NCBI RefSeq assembly: GCF_030053595.1
Contig: NZ_JASGBQ010000002.1
Span: 62,001-126,000, forward strand
Length of the DNA: 64,000 bases
Source: Fusibacillus kribbianus
Lineage (GTDB): Bacteria; Bacillota; Clostridia; Lachnospirales; Lachnospiraceae
Reading direction: 5' to 3'
Made by a program: the position numbers and the translations under genes. The notes beneath the pieces were generated by a model that did no database searches, was not told the origin of the DNA, and was given only the letters and a program-made list of their open reading frames with translations. This document shows, one piece after another, positions 35,010-46,400 of this stretch; within the stretch, counting starts at the first letter, position 1, and the number at the start of each line of letters is the position of its first letter.

Positions 35010-35945
35010 TTAACGCCCGCTGTCCGGGCTTTTCACTTTTTTCATAATATTTTTCAGCACGTCCTTTGCCGTCAGTTCTGAAATTCTGGCCTTGGGATTC
35101 ATAATCAGACGATGCGCACATACATCCACAAAGACCTTCTGTACATCTTCCGGAATGACGTAATCCCTGCCCGACAGATACGCATGGGCCTTTGCCATTT
35201 TCACCACTGCCAGTGCACCCCTGGGACTGATGCCCAGACGGATCATTTCCTCCTCCCGTGTGGCGGTGGCCAGGGAAGTTACATATTCCAGAATGACATC
35301 CTCCACATGAATGGTCCGCACTTCTTCCTGCATGGCCAGGATTTCTTCTTTATGCACCACTTCCCGGACATCATCAATGGGATTTGAAATCTGGCGGTCC
35401 CGCAGAATCTCCACCTGACTTTTATAATCCGGATATCCCATTTCCAGACGGATCATAAAACGATCCAGCTGGGCCTGAGGCAGAAGCTGGGTTCCTGCGG
35501 AGCCCACCGGGTTCTGGGTGGCAATTACCACAAAGGGCTTCGGCAGCATATGGGTCACGCCGTCCACCGTCACCTGCCCTTCTTCCATGACTTCCAGGAG
35601 GGCAGACTGGGTTTTGCTGGAGGTACGGTTGATCTCATCTGCCAGCAGCAGGTTTGTCATTACCACACCTGGTTTATAGTCAAAACGGCCCGTTTCTTTG
35701 CTGTAAATGGAAAATCCCACAATGTCGGAAGGCACCACATCAGGAGTGAACTGAATCCGGTGATAGTCCATACCCATGACCCTGGAACAGGCCAGGGCCA
35801 GGGTGGTTTTGCCCACGCCGGGCACATCATCCAGAAGCACATGGCCTTCGGACAGGAGGGCCATTAACACCCGTTCCACAACCCTTCGTTTTCCTACTAT
35901 TACTTTCTCGATTTCATTGATGATGGTACTGGTTTTCGTGCTCAT
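35010..35945 (-). CDS. MoxR-family AAA+ ATPase
   Basis: 311 residues. Walker A GVGKTTLA at 43-50, Walker B LLLADEINR, sensor 1 ATQNPVGSAGTQLLPQAQLDRFM, and the C-terminal lid with GISPRGALAVVKMAKA. These are complete MoxR signatures. MoxR ATPases act as chaperones that insert metals or assemble multi-protein complexes together with VWA/DUF58 partners. It is preceded by a 53-base gap after the DUF4430 protein gene and followed by the DUF58 gene. Confidence 0.93.
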   Translation of the reverse strand: MSTKTSTIINEIEKVIVGKRRVVERVLMALLSEGHVLLDDVPGVGKTTLALACSRVMGMDYHRIQFTPDVVPSDIVGFSIYSKETGRFDYKPGVVMTNLLLADEINRTSSKTQSALLEVMEEGQVTVDGVTHMLPKPFVVIATQNPVGSAGTQLLPQAQLDRFMIRLEMGYPDYKSQVEILRDRQISNPIDDVREVVHKEEILAMQEEVRTIHVEDVILEYVTSLATATREEEMIRLGISPRGALAVVKMAKAHAYLSGRDYVIPEDVQKVFVDVCAHRLIMNPKARISELTAKDVLKNIMKKVKSPDSGR

Positions 35946-35998
35946 GTTCTGATTCTCCTTCGTTTTTATCCGTCATTTTCTTATTCAGATTTATCTGT

Positions 35999-38230
35999 TT
36001 ATTCATAAATCCCGGCGTCAGGATCCACGCCCACGTCTTTGCCCACATCCAGGGTATAGAGGATATGGATCTGGTCGCCGTCCCGGATGGCCCGGCTGCC
36101 CATGCTGCTTCCTATAAAATAATCATTCAGGGTAATCATCCAGCCGGATCCTCCGGTGAAATCCCGTTCTCCCAGACTGTCCAGGCTGACCGGATCCCCA
36201 ATGGAAAATCCTTCCATTTCCACCCATTCCCGTTCTGCATCGGAAATACTCCAGCCTGACAGAATGTCCGCCTTCTGTATGTGATGCAGGAAATAATCGG
36301 ACGTTGACGGGGTTCCGGAATAAATGGTGGTATAGGCATAGGCTGCAAGCCGTTCTTCCACCACCTGCGCCACCGTATAGCCTGCCGGAACCGTCACATA
36401 TTCATCAATCATGGTTCCCAGACCTACCACGTCGGCAGACAGGATGAAATGTATTTTTGCACTCTGTTCTTCAGGGGTGAAGGTGATGGTCAGATTCAGG
36501 GTGGAAGTATATTGATTACTATCCCATGCCTGAATCACCACATAGTTTTCACCTTCTGTCAGATACAGATCATATTCATAATAAGGGCTACTGATGGAAT
36601 CATATTCCTGTTTGACCCCATTCAGATACACCACAAAGTTTTTCTCCGCATGAAGCAGATTCCCGTCCCAGCTATAGGCCGACACCGGCAGCACATAGGG
36701 ACTGTAGTAAACCGTTTCTGACCCCAGCTGGCATTGAATCAGAGGCGCCTTTTTCTGATTTTCTTCCTGGGAAATGTTGCGGATGTACCTGATATACCAG
36801 GTATATTTTTTCACGGTTCCGTCGGAATCCACACAGCTGACCTGGATGGCTGTTTCCTGGGATGCATCCAGCTCCAGGGAAATCCATCCGCCCCCGTCCA
36901 TCATGTTTTTCATATCGGTGGAACCGGAATGCTTCGTCACCAGTACGCTGCTGATGTATTCCGTTCCCGTGGGAGCCGAACAGCTGACCCGGAAGGAAAA
37001 CGCAGGCGAATCTGATTTATAATCGCACCTGCTGTATCCGCCGAAATTATATCCGGTGATGGTCTCCGTCAGGACGGAGCTTTCAAAGGTCAGGGCAAAG
37101 TCAGCCCGTTTATAATTGACCGTACAATTGAACACCTGCTGGTTGACACCGGTTCCTGCCGTTACCTTCAGTGTGTTGCTGCCGTTTTTCAGAGAAAGCC
37201 GGTATACTCCGTCAGAATCCGGATTTTTCTGGGTGCCGTTGATTCGAACCTGCACCAGGCCGATGTCTGTATTTCCTTTCTTGGCAATGACACGGATCCA
37301 GATATTGTTTTCGTAAACGACGGTTTCTCCTCCGCTGGTGAGATATCCGCCGGTTCTGGCATTCTGTACCAGCAGCAGGTAATGGCTTTCCGGTACATAA
37401 TAAATCACATAATCCTTTGTTTTTGCAGTGATCTGATTATACTTACTGTCCCGGAAGATCATGGAAACAGATACGGTATTGTACCCTTCCTGCAGCGTAA
37501 TCTGATTTTTTCCCAGCACACACCGGCGGGCTGCGCCGTTCAGGATCACATTCTGGCTGACCAGAGTCAGCTTCTGTCCTGCCTCTGTCAGAGAAACATG
37601 AAAAGAATAATCCGGCTCCGTCACTGTATCATCTGCCAGATCCGTGGTAAACAACAGTGACGATGCGGCAGAATCCAGGGTGGTTTCCCCGCCTCCGTCG
37701 GAGGGGATTTCTCCGTTGCCACCGGTGGGGGTGCCTCCTCCCTGTCCATTTTCTTCTTCTCCGGTTCCTTCCCCGGAAGGATCCTGAGAAATCTGTTCAG
37801 AGTTGGTATTTTCATGCTTTTGAATCAGCGACGTCAGGCTGTTTCTGGTGGGAGAGCTGCTCTGAATGTTGGTCTCGGAGTTCTGCTGAGGCTCCTCTGT
37901 CTGTTCTTCTTCCTGTTCCTCTTCCAGAGGCTCCTCTGTCTGCTCCGGCTGTTCTTCCTCCTGTTCCTCTTCCTGGGTTTCTGCAGAATTACCGGTTCCG
38001 CCAGAGCTGATATTGGCATTCTCCACACCTGCCAGCTGTTTCTCATCCATGGCAAGTGTGGAGGATGTCAAATACATACGGGAAGCATCGGCTTTCCCCT
38101 CCTCCATGGGATTTTCAGGAGCCGTGCGCCCAAAGCCCGCCAGCAGCACAAAGAACAGAACTGCCAGACAGATTCCTGCCAGTTCCAGTATGATTTTTTT
38201 CAATTTTTTTCTGCTTTTAGATTTTTTCAT
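35999..38230 (-). CDS. Large extracellular DUF4430 protein with Glu/Gln-rich stalk
   Basis: 743 residues. A basic N-terminus (KKSKSRKKLKKI) and membrane helix (residues 14-30, IILELAGICLAVLFFVLL) tether it; an acidic Glu/Gln/Pro stalk (about 85-125) and a Gly/Thr-rich linker follow. The middle has cadherin-like or Ig-like beta modules (LEEGYNTVSVSM, LKNGSNTLKVTAG, LTEGENYVVIQAWD). The C-terminus is a DUF4430 domain: VTVPAGYTVAQVVEER, GGSGWMITLNDYFIG, GDQIHILYTLDVGKDVG. The last motif is shared with the smaller DUF4430 protein in the same operon. A second transcobalamin-like capping domain on a long stalk is consistent with ligand capture away from the membrane. Confidence 0.82.
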   Translation of the reverse strand: MKKSKSRKKLKKIILELAGICLAVLFFVLLAGFGRTAPENPMEEGKADASRMYLTSSTLAMDEKQLAGVENANISSGGTGNSAETQEEEQEEEQPEQTEEPLEEEQEEEQTEEPQQNSETNIQSSSPTRNSLTSLIQKHENTNSEQISQDPSGEGTGEEENGQGGGTPTGGNGEIPSDGGGETTLDSAASSLLFTTDLADDTVTEPDYSFHVSLTEAGQKLTLVSQNVILNGAARRCVLGKNQITLQEGYNTVSVSMIFRDSKYNQITAKTKDYVIYYVPESHYLLLVQNARTGGYLTSGGETVVYENNIWIRVIAKKGNTDIGLVQVRINGTQKNPDSDGVYRLSLKNGSNTLKVTAGTGVNQQVFNCTVNYKRADFALTFESSVLTETITGYNFGGYSRCDYKSDSPAFSFRVSCSAPTGTEYISSVLVTKHSGSTDMKNMMDGGGWISLELDASQETAIQVSCVDSDGTVKKYTWYIRYIRNISQEENQKKAPLIQCQLGSETVYYSPYVLPVSAYSWDGNLLHAEKNFVVYLNGVKQEYDSISSPYYEYDLYLTEGENYVVIQAWDSNQYTSTLNLTITFTPEEQSAKIHFILSADVVGLGTMIDEYVTVPAGYTVAQVVEERLAAYAYTTIYSGTPSTSDYFLHHIQKADILSGWSISDAEREWVEMEGFSIGDPVSLDSLGERDFTGGSGWMITLNDYFIGSSMGSRAIRDGDQIHILYTLDVGKDVGVDPDAGIYE

Positions 38231-38286
38231 TTTTGCTTCTGGCTCCTTTTATCCTTTTTCACTGCAGTCCGTTTTCACCATTGCAA

Positions 38287-38328
38287 GGCACGTCCCGTGA
38301 CTCCCCGACAGGGAGTCAGGAACGTGCC
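38287..38328 (-). promoter_or_regulatory. Strong intercistronic hairpin after the cohesin gene
   Basis: Minus-strand GGCACGTTCCTGACTCCC, a 3-4 base loop, then GGGGAGTCACGGGACGTGCC forms a near-perfect 18-19-bp stem without a T tract. It sits in the 138-base gap between the cohesin gene and the large DUF4430 gene. It most likely protects the upstream mRNA or attenuates transcription, letting cohesin and dockerin proteins be made in excess over downstream membrane proteins. Confidence 0.7.
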
Positions 38329-38368
38329 CTGCTGCTTATCCCTCTTTAAAAATGAACTGTTTCAGGAC

Positions 38369-39661
38369 TTAATGGCTGGTTTTCCGGCGCCTTACAACTA
38401 CCAGAGCTCCGGCTGCACATGCTGCTGCGGCAATGATTACCACATAAACAGCAGCCATTGCAGTATCTCCTGTATTTACAGCGTTCGCGCTGCTTCCGGA
38501 GGTATTCGATGTCGTGCTGCCGGACGTCTGATTCGCTGTATCAACCGGCTTTGTCTCAGGAGCAGGAGTCAGTTTCGCAATTACAGCCGTCTCTTTCTCT
38601 CCGCACACAGCGCAGACTCTTTCTTTGCTTCCTTCTTTCTCAGCGGTGGCTTCTGTAATTACCTCCCAGCCGTCTTTATCTGTTTTGTCATTTACGATCC
38701 ATTTGTGAGGAGTCTTCTGAATTACCTCTTTCTTTATCTCCTCACATTCCGTACAGGTGTAAAGCTTTTCTCCTTCTTCTGTGCAGGTAGCTTCTTTTGT
38801 TACTGTACCTTCATCCCAGCTGTGAGGTGTCTTCTCAATCGCTTCTGTCTTTGACGCCTGGCATCCGGTACAATAGAACACTTTTACGCCTTCCTCCGTA
38901 CAGGTGGCTTCTTTTGTTACAGTTCCTTCATCCCAGGTATGCTCTGCCAGGGGGATTTCTTGTGTATCCAGAACTGCGCCGTCTCTGGTACACTGCAGCT
39001 CTTTTACGCCTTTTTCTGTGCAGGTAGCCTCTTTTGTTACGACCCATTCGCCGTCATCATGTCCCAGAGCATCCAGATCCTTGTCTTCGATGGTAGCGCC
39101 GCAGACACCGCAGGTCACTGTTTTGTGTCCCGGAGCGGTACAGGTGGGATCTGTCTGATTGGTCTGATACTGATCTGCCGGATGGCTGATGGTAACCTTT
39201 GCAGTCAGTTCAGTAGCTTCACTGTCCAGATATTCATGATTGCTGAAATAGATATTGCTGATCTTTACGGTTACCGGAGCTGCAGAACATTTCAGCACTT
39301 TGAATTTTACATTGATGGTTCCGCTGCTGAAATTGCCGCTGGTCACATAACCGAAGTTGCCGCCTGCGGTGGATTCCATACCTGCGGGAATTCCTACATA
39401 CTCAGCGCCCTGATACTCCAGGACAGAGGTGTCATAGCCTCCGCTGGGCTCTCCGTGAATAGCGCTCAGGTTAGTGCTTTCACTGGTGAAGGTAATGGGA
39501 ATGGAAATCTCGTCACCCACACTGGCTGAAACATCCTGAATAGATGAAGTTACCACCGGTGCGCCGGCTGCCTTTACTTCTTTAGCCCCAGGCGCCACTA
39601 CCAGGGCTGCGGCCATCACTGCCGCGCCCAGCAAAGACAGCCATTTTTTCTTTGCTTTCAT
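38369..39661 (-). CDS. Cell-surface cohesin-domain protein
   Basis: 430 residues. Signal peptide at 1-31. Residues about 34-160 form a cohesin-like domain: SVGDEISIPITF, AIHGEPSGGYDTSVLEY, and GNFSSGTINVKFKVL, the strand pattern of cohesins. Then about five Cys-containing modules of the type KTPHSWDEGTVTKEATCTEE with CTxC pairs form a stalk (about 165-380). The C-terminus has an NTGDT sorting-type motif, a membrane helix and RRRK tail, so it is displayed on the envelope, possibly by sortase. Two dockerin proteins are encoded directly upstream on the same transcript. By analogy with cellulosomes this is their docking site; no glycosidase is encoded. Confidence 0.8.
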   Translation of the reverse strand: MKAKKKWLSLLGAAVMAAALVVAPGAKEVKAAGAPVVTSSIQDVSASVGDEISIPITFTSESTNLSAIHGEPSGGYDTSVLEYQGAEYVGIPAGMESTAGGNFGYVTSGNFSSGTINVKFKVLKCSAAPVTVKISNIYFSNHEYLDSEATELTAKVTISHPADQYQTNQTDPTCTAPGHKTVTCGVCGATIEDKDLDALGHDDGEWVVTKEATCTEKGVKELQCTRDGAVLDTQEIPLAEHTWDEGTVTKEATCTEEGVKVFYCTGCQASKTEAIEKTPHSWDEGTVTKEATCTEEGEKLYTCTECEEIKKEVIQKTPHKWIVNDKTDKDGWEVITEATAEKEGSKERVCAVCGEKETAVIAKLTPAPETKPVDTANQTSGSTTSNTSGSSANAVNTGDTAMAAVYVVIIAAAACAAGALVVVRRRKTSH

Positions 39662-39739
39662 ACTGATTCTCCTTTTTTTTTCTTTATTTGGATTAACACA
39701 GCCCGAAGGCCATGGTGTCCACTGATTCTTGTTTCAGAG

Positions 39740-42700
39740 TCATCCGCCGCCGGTCACCAGATCCAAAAGGGCGCTGACATCTGCGTTGGTCGCACGTCCG
39801 TCTCCGTTCAGATCGGCTGTTTCCAGAGACAGGCTCTTTCCTGACGTCACCGCATCTAGAAGCGCGCTGACATCTGCGTTGGTCACGCGGCCATCCCCAT
39901 TCAGATCCCCCTTTGTGCCCGGCTCCGCCGGCTCTGGATCTTCTCCCGTAAAGGCAGGTATATCTATCTGCATACCGCTGCTCCATCGCTGGGCATAACT
40001 CATTTCATACAGATATACGACGCTTTCTTCTGAGAAAAAGCCTTCCAATGTTACCGTATTTTCTCCGGCTGAAACGGCAATCCGTTTCCCCTCTGTCCGG
40101 ATCTGGCTGGCCTGCGGCATTCCCGCCGTGCCTTCCTTTGCATCCGGGAGATAATAGAGATAACCGTCGATGGCTGCAGTGATCCTGATAGTCACACTTT
40201 TTTCCTCGCGGCTGACCAGAGAAGCATTGCTCAGTTTCGGCAGATCATTGTTCCGGAACATGGACAGACGGTAAGTTTTCCGGGTAACGCCATCTTCTGC
40301 GGTTACAGTAATATCCACCACTGCCGGATCCGTACCCGCCGGAGGCACCTCATACCGGAGTCTTGGGCCTTCCGGAAGATACACAGTCATGCCGGAAAGC
40401 TCCGTGCCCGGCGTCTTTCCTGAAACGCCCTTGACCACTGTTATCTTTATGGAAGAAACTGAATCCTCCGGAAGCTTCGGCCATACATAATAAGAAGCCA
40501 TGTTTCCGTTTCCGTAAATAGAGGAATTGTATTCTGTCCGCTCCGGCTCAAAGGCAGGCTCCAGCTCCAGCTCCATCACGGTCACTACCGGTGAATAGCT
40601 GACCTGAAGATTTTCCAGCACTGCCTCTGAGTTTCTCTGTCGGATGGCAAACCAATAGGTTCTGACCTGTCCGTTTAGGCTCAAATCCACCTGTACCAGT
40701 GCTTTTCCGTCCGTCAGAGTAATCTCCCGGACACTGCCCTCCTGGCCGTCAATGAACACTGCCGCACCGGGACTGGCCGTCAGGGTGAGTGTCACCACAT
40801 CCGTTCCCCCGTCCAGCAGAATTTTATGGTTTTCTGCCTGCCGGTCAAAGGCCGCGCCTCCATCCAGCAGCACATGCCCGCCGGTACATTCCACGGCTTC
40901 CAGATAGAGATCCGTGGGCTTCAGCGCATACAGCCAGGCAGATTCATAACGCAGATACAGGTATCCGCTGCTGTCCACCAGTATGCTGCCGCCGCCATTC
41001 CCAGACACTTCATTCTGCTGGTAGAGCAGGCCGCTGCCCGCTCCCGGCCCGGTATATCCCGCACCGTCCTTCACAAGGTATATGCTGCCGTTGGATGTGT
41101 CCGTGGTAAAATACACATACACACATCCTTCCTGGCTTTCATAAGCCGTGGTCAGAGTTGGCGTTCCCTTGGGACATCCCGGAATTTCCATCCGGTAAGC
41201 CAGCGACAGACTGCCGTCATCCCTGACTTCCACCACATTGATGTAATAGGGGGCCAATACCACGCCATAGGAATCTACGGTGGCGCTTCCCACATAGACC
41301 CTCCCCTGATATACCAGGGGAGTTCCATAAATGATGCCTCCCAGATTCAGGATCTCAGCTTTATCAGGTTCCAGCTTTCCATCCTCCCCTACAGCCCAGG
41401 AACAGAGATAACCCTTTTCTGTTGCGAAATAAATCTGCCCTGCGGAATAACAGACCGCTGTGGATGGTGCCCCTGTCTCAGCAGGCAACGCCAGCTTCTG
41501 AATGGTCTCGCCGGTTCTTTTATCCAGACAATACACAGCTCCTGACCGTCCGCATGCGTAAAGATATGTCTCACCGGTATAGACACCGGTCCGGTAATAA
41601 CCGCCGCTGTCATACTTTCTCCAGACTGCCGATTTTTTCTCATTGGTCTTTTCAGGATCTTCATCATCCACAGACAGACATACCAGATTTCCATCGGCAA
41701 AACCCGCATACAGGTATCCGGAATCATAACGAAGAGCTGTTGCGGCATTTCCGCCCACCGTATCCACATAGATCCACATGGATTCCAGGGAGACTGCATT
41801 GAATGCCTGTACCCGCCCGTCGTTTAATGGCACGAAAATCATACCCGCCGCATACAGAGGCTTTGTAAAAGAACTGTTGCCCTGGGCCGCCATTGTAACA
41901 CTTTTCACTATCTCCCCCGTGGCTTTGTCCAGGTACATCAGCAGGTTCCCCTGAAAGCAGCAGATATATTGTTCCACCAGAATGCCGTCGCTGACGCTGT
42001 TGCTGTAGTCGGCGTTTGAACCGTATTTCTGTTTCCACTGCACTTCCGTATTGGCTAGGGAAACAGGCGCTGCCGCATCCACCACATTCTGATTGTCCTC
42101 ATTTTTCCAGTATCCGCCCCATTCCGCATCCAGCTCTTCCAGTTCCGTCGAAATGCTTTTTTCCAGCTGAAAACTTTTTTCTTCGTCGCCTTCTATGGTA
42201 AAGCTGCCGCTCTGGGTCTGATACCCTGATGCAGAAACCGTATAGGTGTATGTGCTGCCGGTCAGCAGTTCATATCGCCCGTCTTTTGGGTCAATCTGCA
42301 CATTGCTTTCATCATAAACGGTAAATACTGCGTCAGCAGGATCCAGACTGACGGTCAGATAACAGACCTGATCCACATAAATTGTCAGCGTATAGTCATA
42401 GGGTGCGGACTGAAGGCCGTCCCCGGACCGCAAAACCACTGTATTCCTGCCTGCTTCCAGGTCTGACAATATATATTTCCCATCCTCTGCCGTTTCGCCG
42501 TTGACGGTCAGGCTGGTGCTGGTGGCCTCCGCCGGCGTCAGCTGCAGCTGCAGCTGTGTGGTGGAGGAGGGAACATGGAGGGAATAATCATATACCGTTT
42601 TTTTAAATTCCGGTGTATAGCTTAAACTCTCTCCGTGATCATCTGTCACCGTAAAGTTTCCCAGATAGGTTCCCCTGACAATATGAATCCGCCAGGTTTC

Positions 42701-43453
42701 CGTCCGTTCCCCGTATGTCACTTCAATCACCAGCTCTTTGGGCTCTGTATCATAGGCCTTGATAATCCGTCCTGTGGTACTGCTGGACAGAGAGGTACTC
42801 TCATCCACAGGAAGATTGACGGCCACTTCCTCCTGGCTGCTTACATCCGTAAACCGGGCGGTGATGACGGCTGTGTCAAATACGTCATCTCTCAGCTGGG
42901 GTCTGACATAGAGTGCATTGGTGCTCTCCGGAATCCTCAGGGTATACTCCCAGCTGCCTGGAAGTCCCTCTGTCAGCTCATAGCGGTTGCTGCCAGAGCT
43001 GTTCTGCATGAAAAGAATGCTTTCCAGCATGGGATCCTGTACAGTCACCAGCACCCGGCAGGTGGCAGAAAAACCGCCGGCGGACGCTGTAATGACTGCA
43101 GTTCCTCCCCTGCCGTCCGGAGCCGTCACCAACACGGATTCCCCCTCTTCCTCCACCTGTACCACATCCGTATCATCGGAGCTCCAGGTGATCTTGGGCT
43201 GTTCTGTGGTGTTTTCCGGAAGCAGAGATGCGGTCAGTGTTTTCTGATCGCCTGTCTTCATGATCAGGCTGGTTTTGTTTAATGCGATCCCCTCCAGCAG
43301 GACGGTTTCTTCTCCGGCCCCATCCGCGGATTCTACTGCCGCCGCATCTTCAGCCCGGACTGAAAGGGGCTGCCAGTAAAAGGCTGAAAGGGCGGTCAGC
43401 AATGCCAGAACGGCTGCTGCCCATCTGTTTTTCAATTTTCTTTTCCCGCCCAT
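39740..43453 (-). CDS. Secreted PQQ-like beta-propeller protein with C-terminal type I dockerin (copy 2)
   Basis: 1237 residues. Signal peptide, a Big_2-type Ig domain (LEGIALNKTSLIMKTGDQ), cadherin-like beta sandwich domains, a PEGA-like segment (SLDPADAVFTVYD), then a quinoprotein-like propeller (about 480-880; blades such as LLMYLDKATGEIVKSV, FVPLNDGRVQAFNA, YLYACGRSGAVYCLD). More beta domains precede the dockerin at about 1175-1235, with two Ca-binding repeats: DLNGDGRVTNADVSALLD and DLNGDGRATNADVSALLD. It is a paralogue of the adjacent first dockerin gene, so a duplication. No PQQ-binding enzyme residues were identified; the propeller probably binds rather than catalyses. Confidence 0.85.
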   Translation of the reverse strand: MGGKRKLKNRWAAAVLALLTALSAFYWQPLSVRAEDAAAVESADGAGEETVLLEGIALNKTSLIMKTGDQKTLTASLLPENTTEQPKITWSSDDTDVVQVEEEGESVLVTAPDGRGGTAVITASAGGFSATCRVLVTVQDPMLESILFMQNSSGSNRYELTEGLPGSWEYTLRIPESTNALYVRPQLRDDVFDTAVITARFTDVSSQEEVAVNLPVDESTSLSSSTTGRIIKAYDTEPKELVIEVTYGERTETWRIHIVRGTYLGNFTVTDDHGESLSYTPEFKKTVYDYSLHVPSSTTQLQLQLTPAEATSTSLTVNGETAEDGKYILSDLEAGRNTVVLRSGDGLQSAPYDYTLTIYVDQVCYLTVSLDPADAVFTVYDESNVQIDPKDGRYELLTGSTYTYTVSASGYQTQSGSFTIEGDEEKSFQLEKSISTELEELDAEWGGYWKNEDNQNVVDAAAPVSLANTEVQWKQKYGSNADYSNSVSDGILVEQYICCFQGNLLMYLDKATGEIVKSVTMAAQGNSSFTKPLYAAGMIFVPLNDGRVQAFNAVSLESMWIYVDTVGGNAATALRYDSGYLYAGFADGNLVCLSVDDEDPEKTNEKKSAVWRKYDSGGYYRTGVYTGETYLYACGRSGAVYCLDKRTGETIQKLALPAETGAPSTAVCYSAGQIYFATEKGYLCSWAVGEDGKLEPDKAEILNLGGIIYGTPLVYQGRVYVGSATVDSYGVVLAPYYINVVEVRDDGSLSLAYRMEIPGCPKGTPTLTTAYESQEGCVYVYFTTDTSNGSIYLVKDGAGYTGPGAGSGLLYQQNEVSGNGGGSILVDSSGYLYLRYESAWLYALKPTDLYLEAVECTGGHVLLDGGAAFDRQAENHKILLDGGTDVVTLTLTASPGAAVFIDGQEGSVREITLTDGKALVQVDLSLNGQVRTYWFAIRQRNSEAVLENLQVSYSPVVTVMELELEPAFEPERTEYNSSIYGNGNMASYYVWPKLPEDSVSSIKITVVKGVSGKTPGTELSGMTVYLPEGPRLRYEVPPAGTDPAVVDITVTAEDGVTRKTYRLSMFRNNDLPKLSNASLVSREEKSVTIRITAAIDGYLYYLPDAKEGTAGMPQASQIRTEGKRIAVSAGENTVTLEGFFSEESVVYLYEMSYAQRWSSGMQIDIPAFTGEDPEPAEPGTKGDLNGDGRVTNADVSALLDAVTSGKSLSLETADLNGDGRATNADVSALLDLVTGGG

Positions 43454-43474
43454 TCAAGCCTCCTTTAATTGCAC

Positions 43475-46400
43475 TTAAATTTGTCCGGCTGTTACCAGAT
43501 CCAGAAGACGGGATACATCCGCATTGGTAATTTTACCGTCGCCGTTCAGGTCTCCTGTTTCCAGTTCCACACTTGCACCGGCTGTTACTTTATCCAATAG
43601 CTGAGATACATCCGCATTGGTCACTTTACCGTCACCGTTCAGGTCTCCCAGCTTTCTGCTGGTGGGAATTTCCACCTGATATACTACGGAAGTCTCTCCT
43701 GCTGCATCTTTCAGTGCCATATACAGCTTCTGTTTTCCTGCTGCAAGACCGGTCAGATCAGCAGTGTTCAGTCCTGCTGCCACAGCAAACTTATGATCGC
43801 CCGCCAAAATCTCTTCTGCAGTGGGAGCAGCCTCTTCGGCAGAACGGATCAGATAATAGATTTCGCCGTCCTTATTGACGGTGGCGTTCAGTTTTGCACT
43901 GTCTGCAGTCCGTTCACTGATGACACCATCATCCACTGTGATCACCGGGAAGGTATCTCCCCTGTAAAGAATCACTTCATACTCAGACGACTGACCTCCG
44001 TCTTCAGATGTAACAGTAAAATTCACTCTGGCAGAGGTGGCTGCTGCATCAAAGCCCACCAGGTAGTAGGTCCATCCACTCCAGTGGGAAGTACCTGTAA
44101 TGACATCCCCTTCGCTCTTTGACGCAACTCCGCTGATGGCTGTACAGGTTACGGTGTCTGTGCTGTTCTTGGCTGTGGGCACCAGGTAAGCTTTTGAAGC
44201 GGTTGTCGAATATCCGGCTGTGTACGTCTTAACGCCCGGCGTAAATTCAGGCGACGGTGTTATAAATGTGGCAATATTTTTATTCTCAGATGTGGAGAAC
44301 TGCAGATTCGACAGTACCGGTCCAGATACTACACGGAAGGTATAAATCTTTGTATTGTCTCCTTTTTCCAGGCGAACTTTGAATTCTGCCTCGCCGTCCG
44401 TCAGCTGGATTTCTTTTTCTTTCGTATACGCGCCGTCCAGAATTACCTCTGCACCTGCGCTGGGTGTTACCCGGAAGGTAATGCTTTCTGTTCCCGGATC
44501 CACCTGTATGGTATGATTTTCTCCTGATTGTAAGGATCCGCCATCAATCACAGCATTTCCGCCTTCAGCCTCTGCTTTGTCAATATAGAGGTCGCTCCGG
44601 GTCAGACACCACTGCCATGCAGAATCGTTCTTAAAGTACATATTTCCCTTGCTGTCTGCCACCACACTTCCCAGAGTATACTGGGGATGTGCAGGATGAT
44701 AGAACAGGCCGGATTCCGGATCTGCCTCTGTCATACCGGCTTTATCCTTAATCATATAGATATTGCCCTTGCCTGAATTAGCGGCAAAATATACGTATAC
44801 GTAACCGGTTTCTTCTTCATAGCCGTTGGAAAGCAGGCCGGAAGTCTGCACATAACCATCAGTGGGGACTGCATAGGCTCCAGACAGAGCGCCGGTGTCC
44901 GGATCAATATCGCCAACCAGAATCGCATAGCTTTCCACGCCGAAGGTCTTGCCGGAACTCAATCCAATGTAGAACCGGTTATTGTAAATAACAGGCGTAC
45001 CGGTACACTGTGCACCGAGAGCCAGCGGCTCAATGGTATTCTCCAGATCCAGCTTTCCATCCTCCGTCAGATTAAAGGAATACAGATGAGAGGAAGTGGT
45101 GAAATACAGTCTTCCGCCATAATAAACAATACTGCTGGCAGAACAGCTGTTTTGACTTCCCTGGACGCTTACCTGCTGCACCGTTTCACCGGTCTGCTTG
45201 TCCAGACAGTAAAAATACTGGCCATAGAAATTGGTTACAAACACATAGTTGTCGTTGGTCCAGGCTCCATTCCATTTAAAGCCTCCCATGGTATCATTGA
45301 TCCAGGTAGGCACTTTTTCCTCCAGCGGATTTGAAGGATCTTCATCGGTCACTGACAGGCAGACAAAGTTTGCATGCGTCGAAGTAGTTCCGATGAATCC
45401 CACATAGATGTATCCGTCATCATAACGAATGGGACTGCTGTGAGAATAATTGGGCTTGGGATCATGATATACCCACAGAGATTCAAGGGTCTCTGCGTTC
45501 ATACACTGAATCACGCCGTTCAATGGCAGGAAAATCATGCCGTCTGCATAGGTAGCGGGCATCAGGTTAAATCCAGGCTCATCGGCCATCTCTGCTGATT
45601 TCAGCATTTCACCTGTTTCTGTGCTGTACATATAAAGAGTAGTGCCGGACATGACATACGCCTTATCATCTACAATGATGGGAATGCAGCCGCTGGTGGG
45701 GCTGACATAATCCCCAATCTGCTGTTCCCATTTCACTTCAATGGCATCCCGGTTATTAACTGTTTTGGAGCTGACCACCGAATTGTTGTCCGCACTTGCC
45801 CGGAAGCTGGGATAATCAGAAGACAGCTGAGGCAGCGGGCTGCTTTCCGGCGCTTTTTCCAAAGTGAAGCTCTGATCCTGGGCTTTTGCAAGGTTCAGAG
45901 TTCCGGTCTGGCCCACGTATCCATACTTTGATACATTATATTTATAATCAGTAAGGGTCATGATCTGATAAGCACCGTTCTCATCCGGCCAGATTCTGTT
46001 TCCAAGTACATCATATAAAGTAAATACCGCATCAGAAGGATCCGTGGAAACATGCAGATCAAAGTTCTTCGCGTTCGCCACTTTCAGTGTATATTCCGTC
46101 TGGAACGCATCACCTTTTACAGCTTTGAACACCAGAGTATTTTCTCCCTCTGACAGTTCCCATGCATAAGTGCTGCCTTCGATCTCTTCACCATTCACAT
46201 ACACAGTCTGGCCGGCATCTGAATTGGTAAAGGTAACATCCACTGCATGATCCAGAGTAGACGCTTTATATTCTGTCGTACCGGCAGCGAACACCGGAGT
46301 ATATGTGAGGGCACTTCCATCACTGTGATTCGTCAGCTTTAAACCACTGAGCCGTGTCATTTGCTGTACATGCACCACATAATCCTGACTGATATCTACA

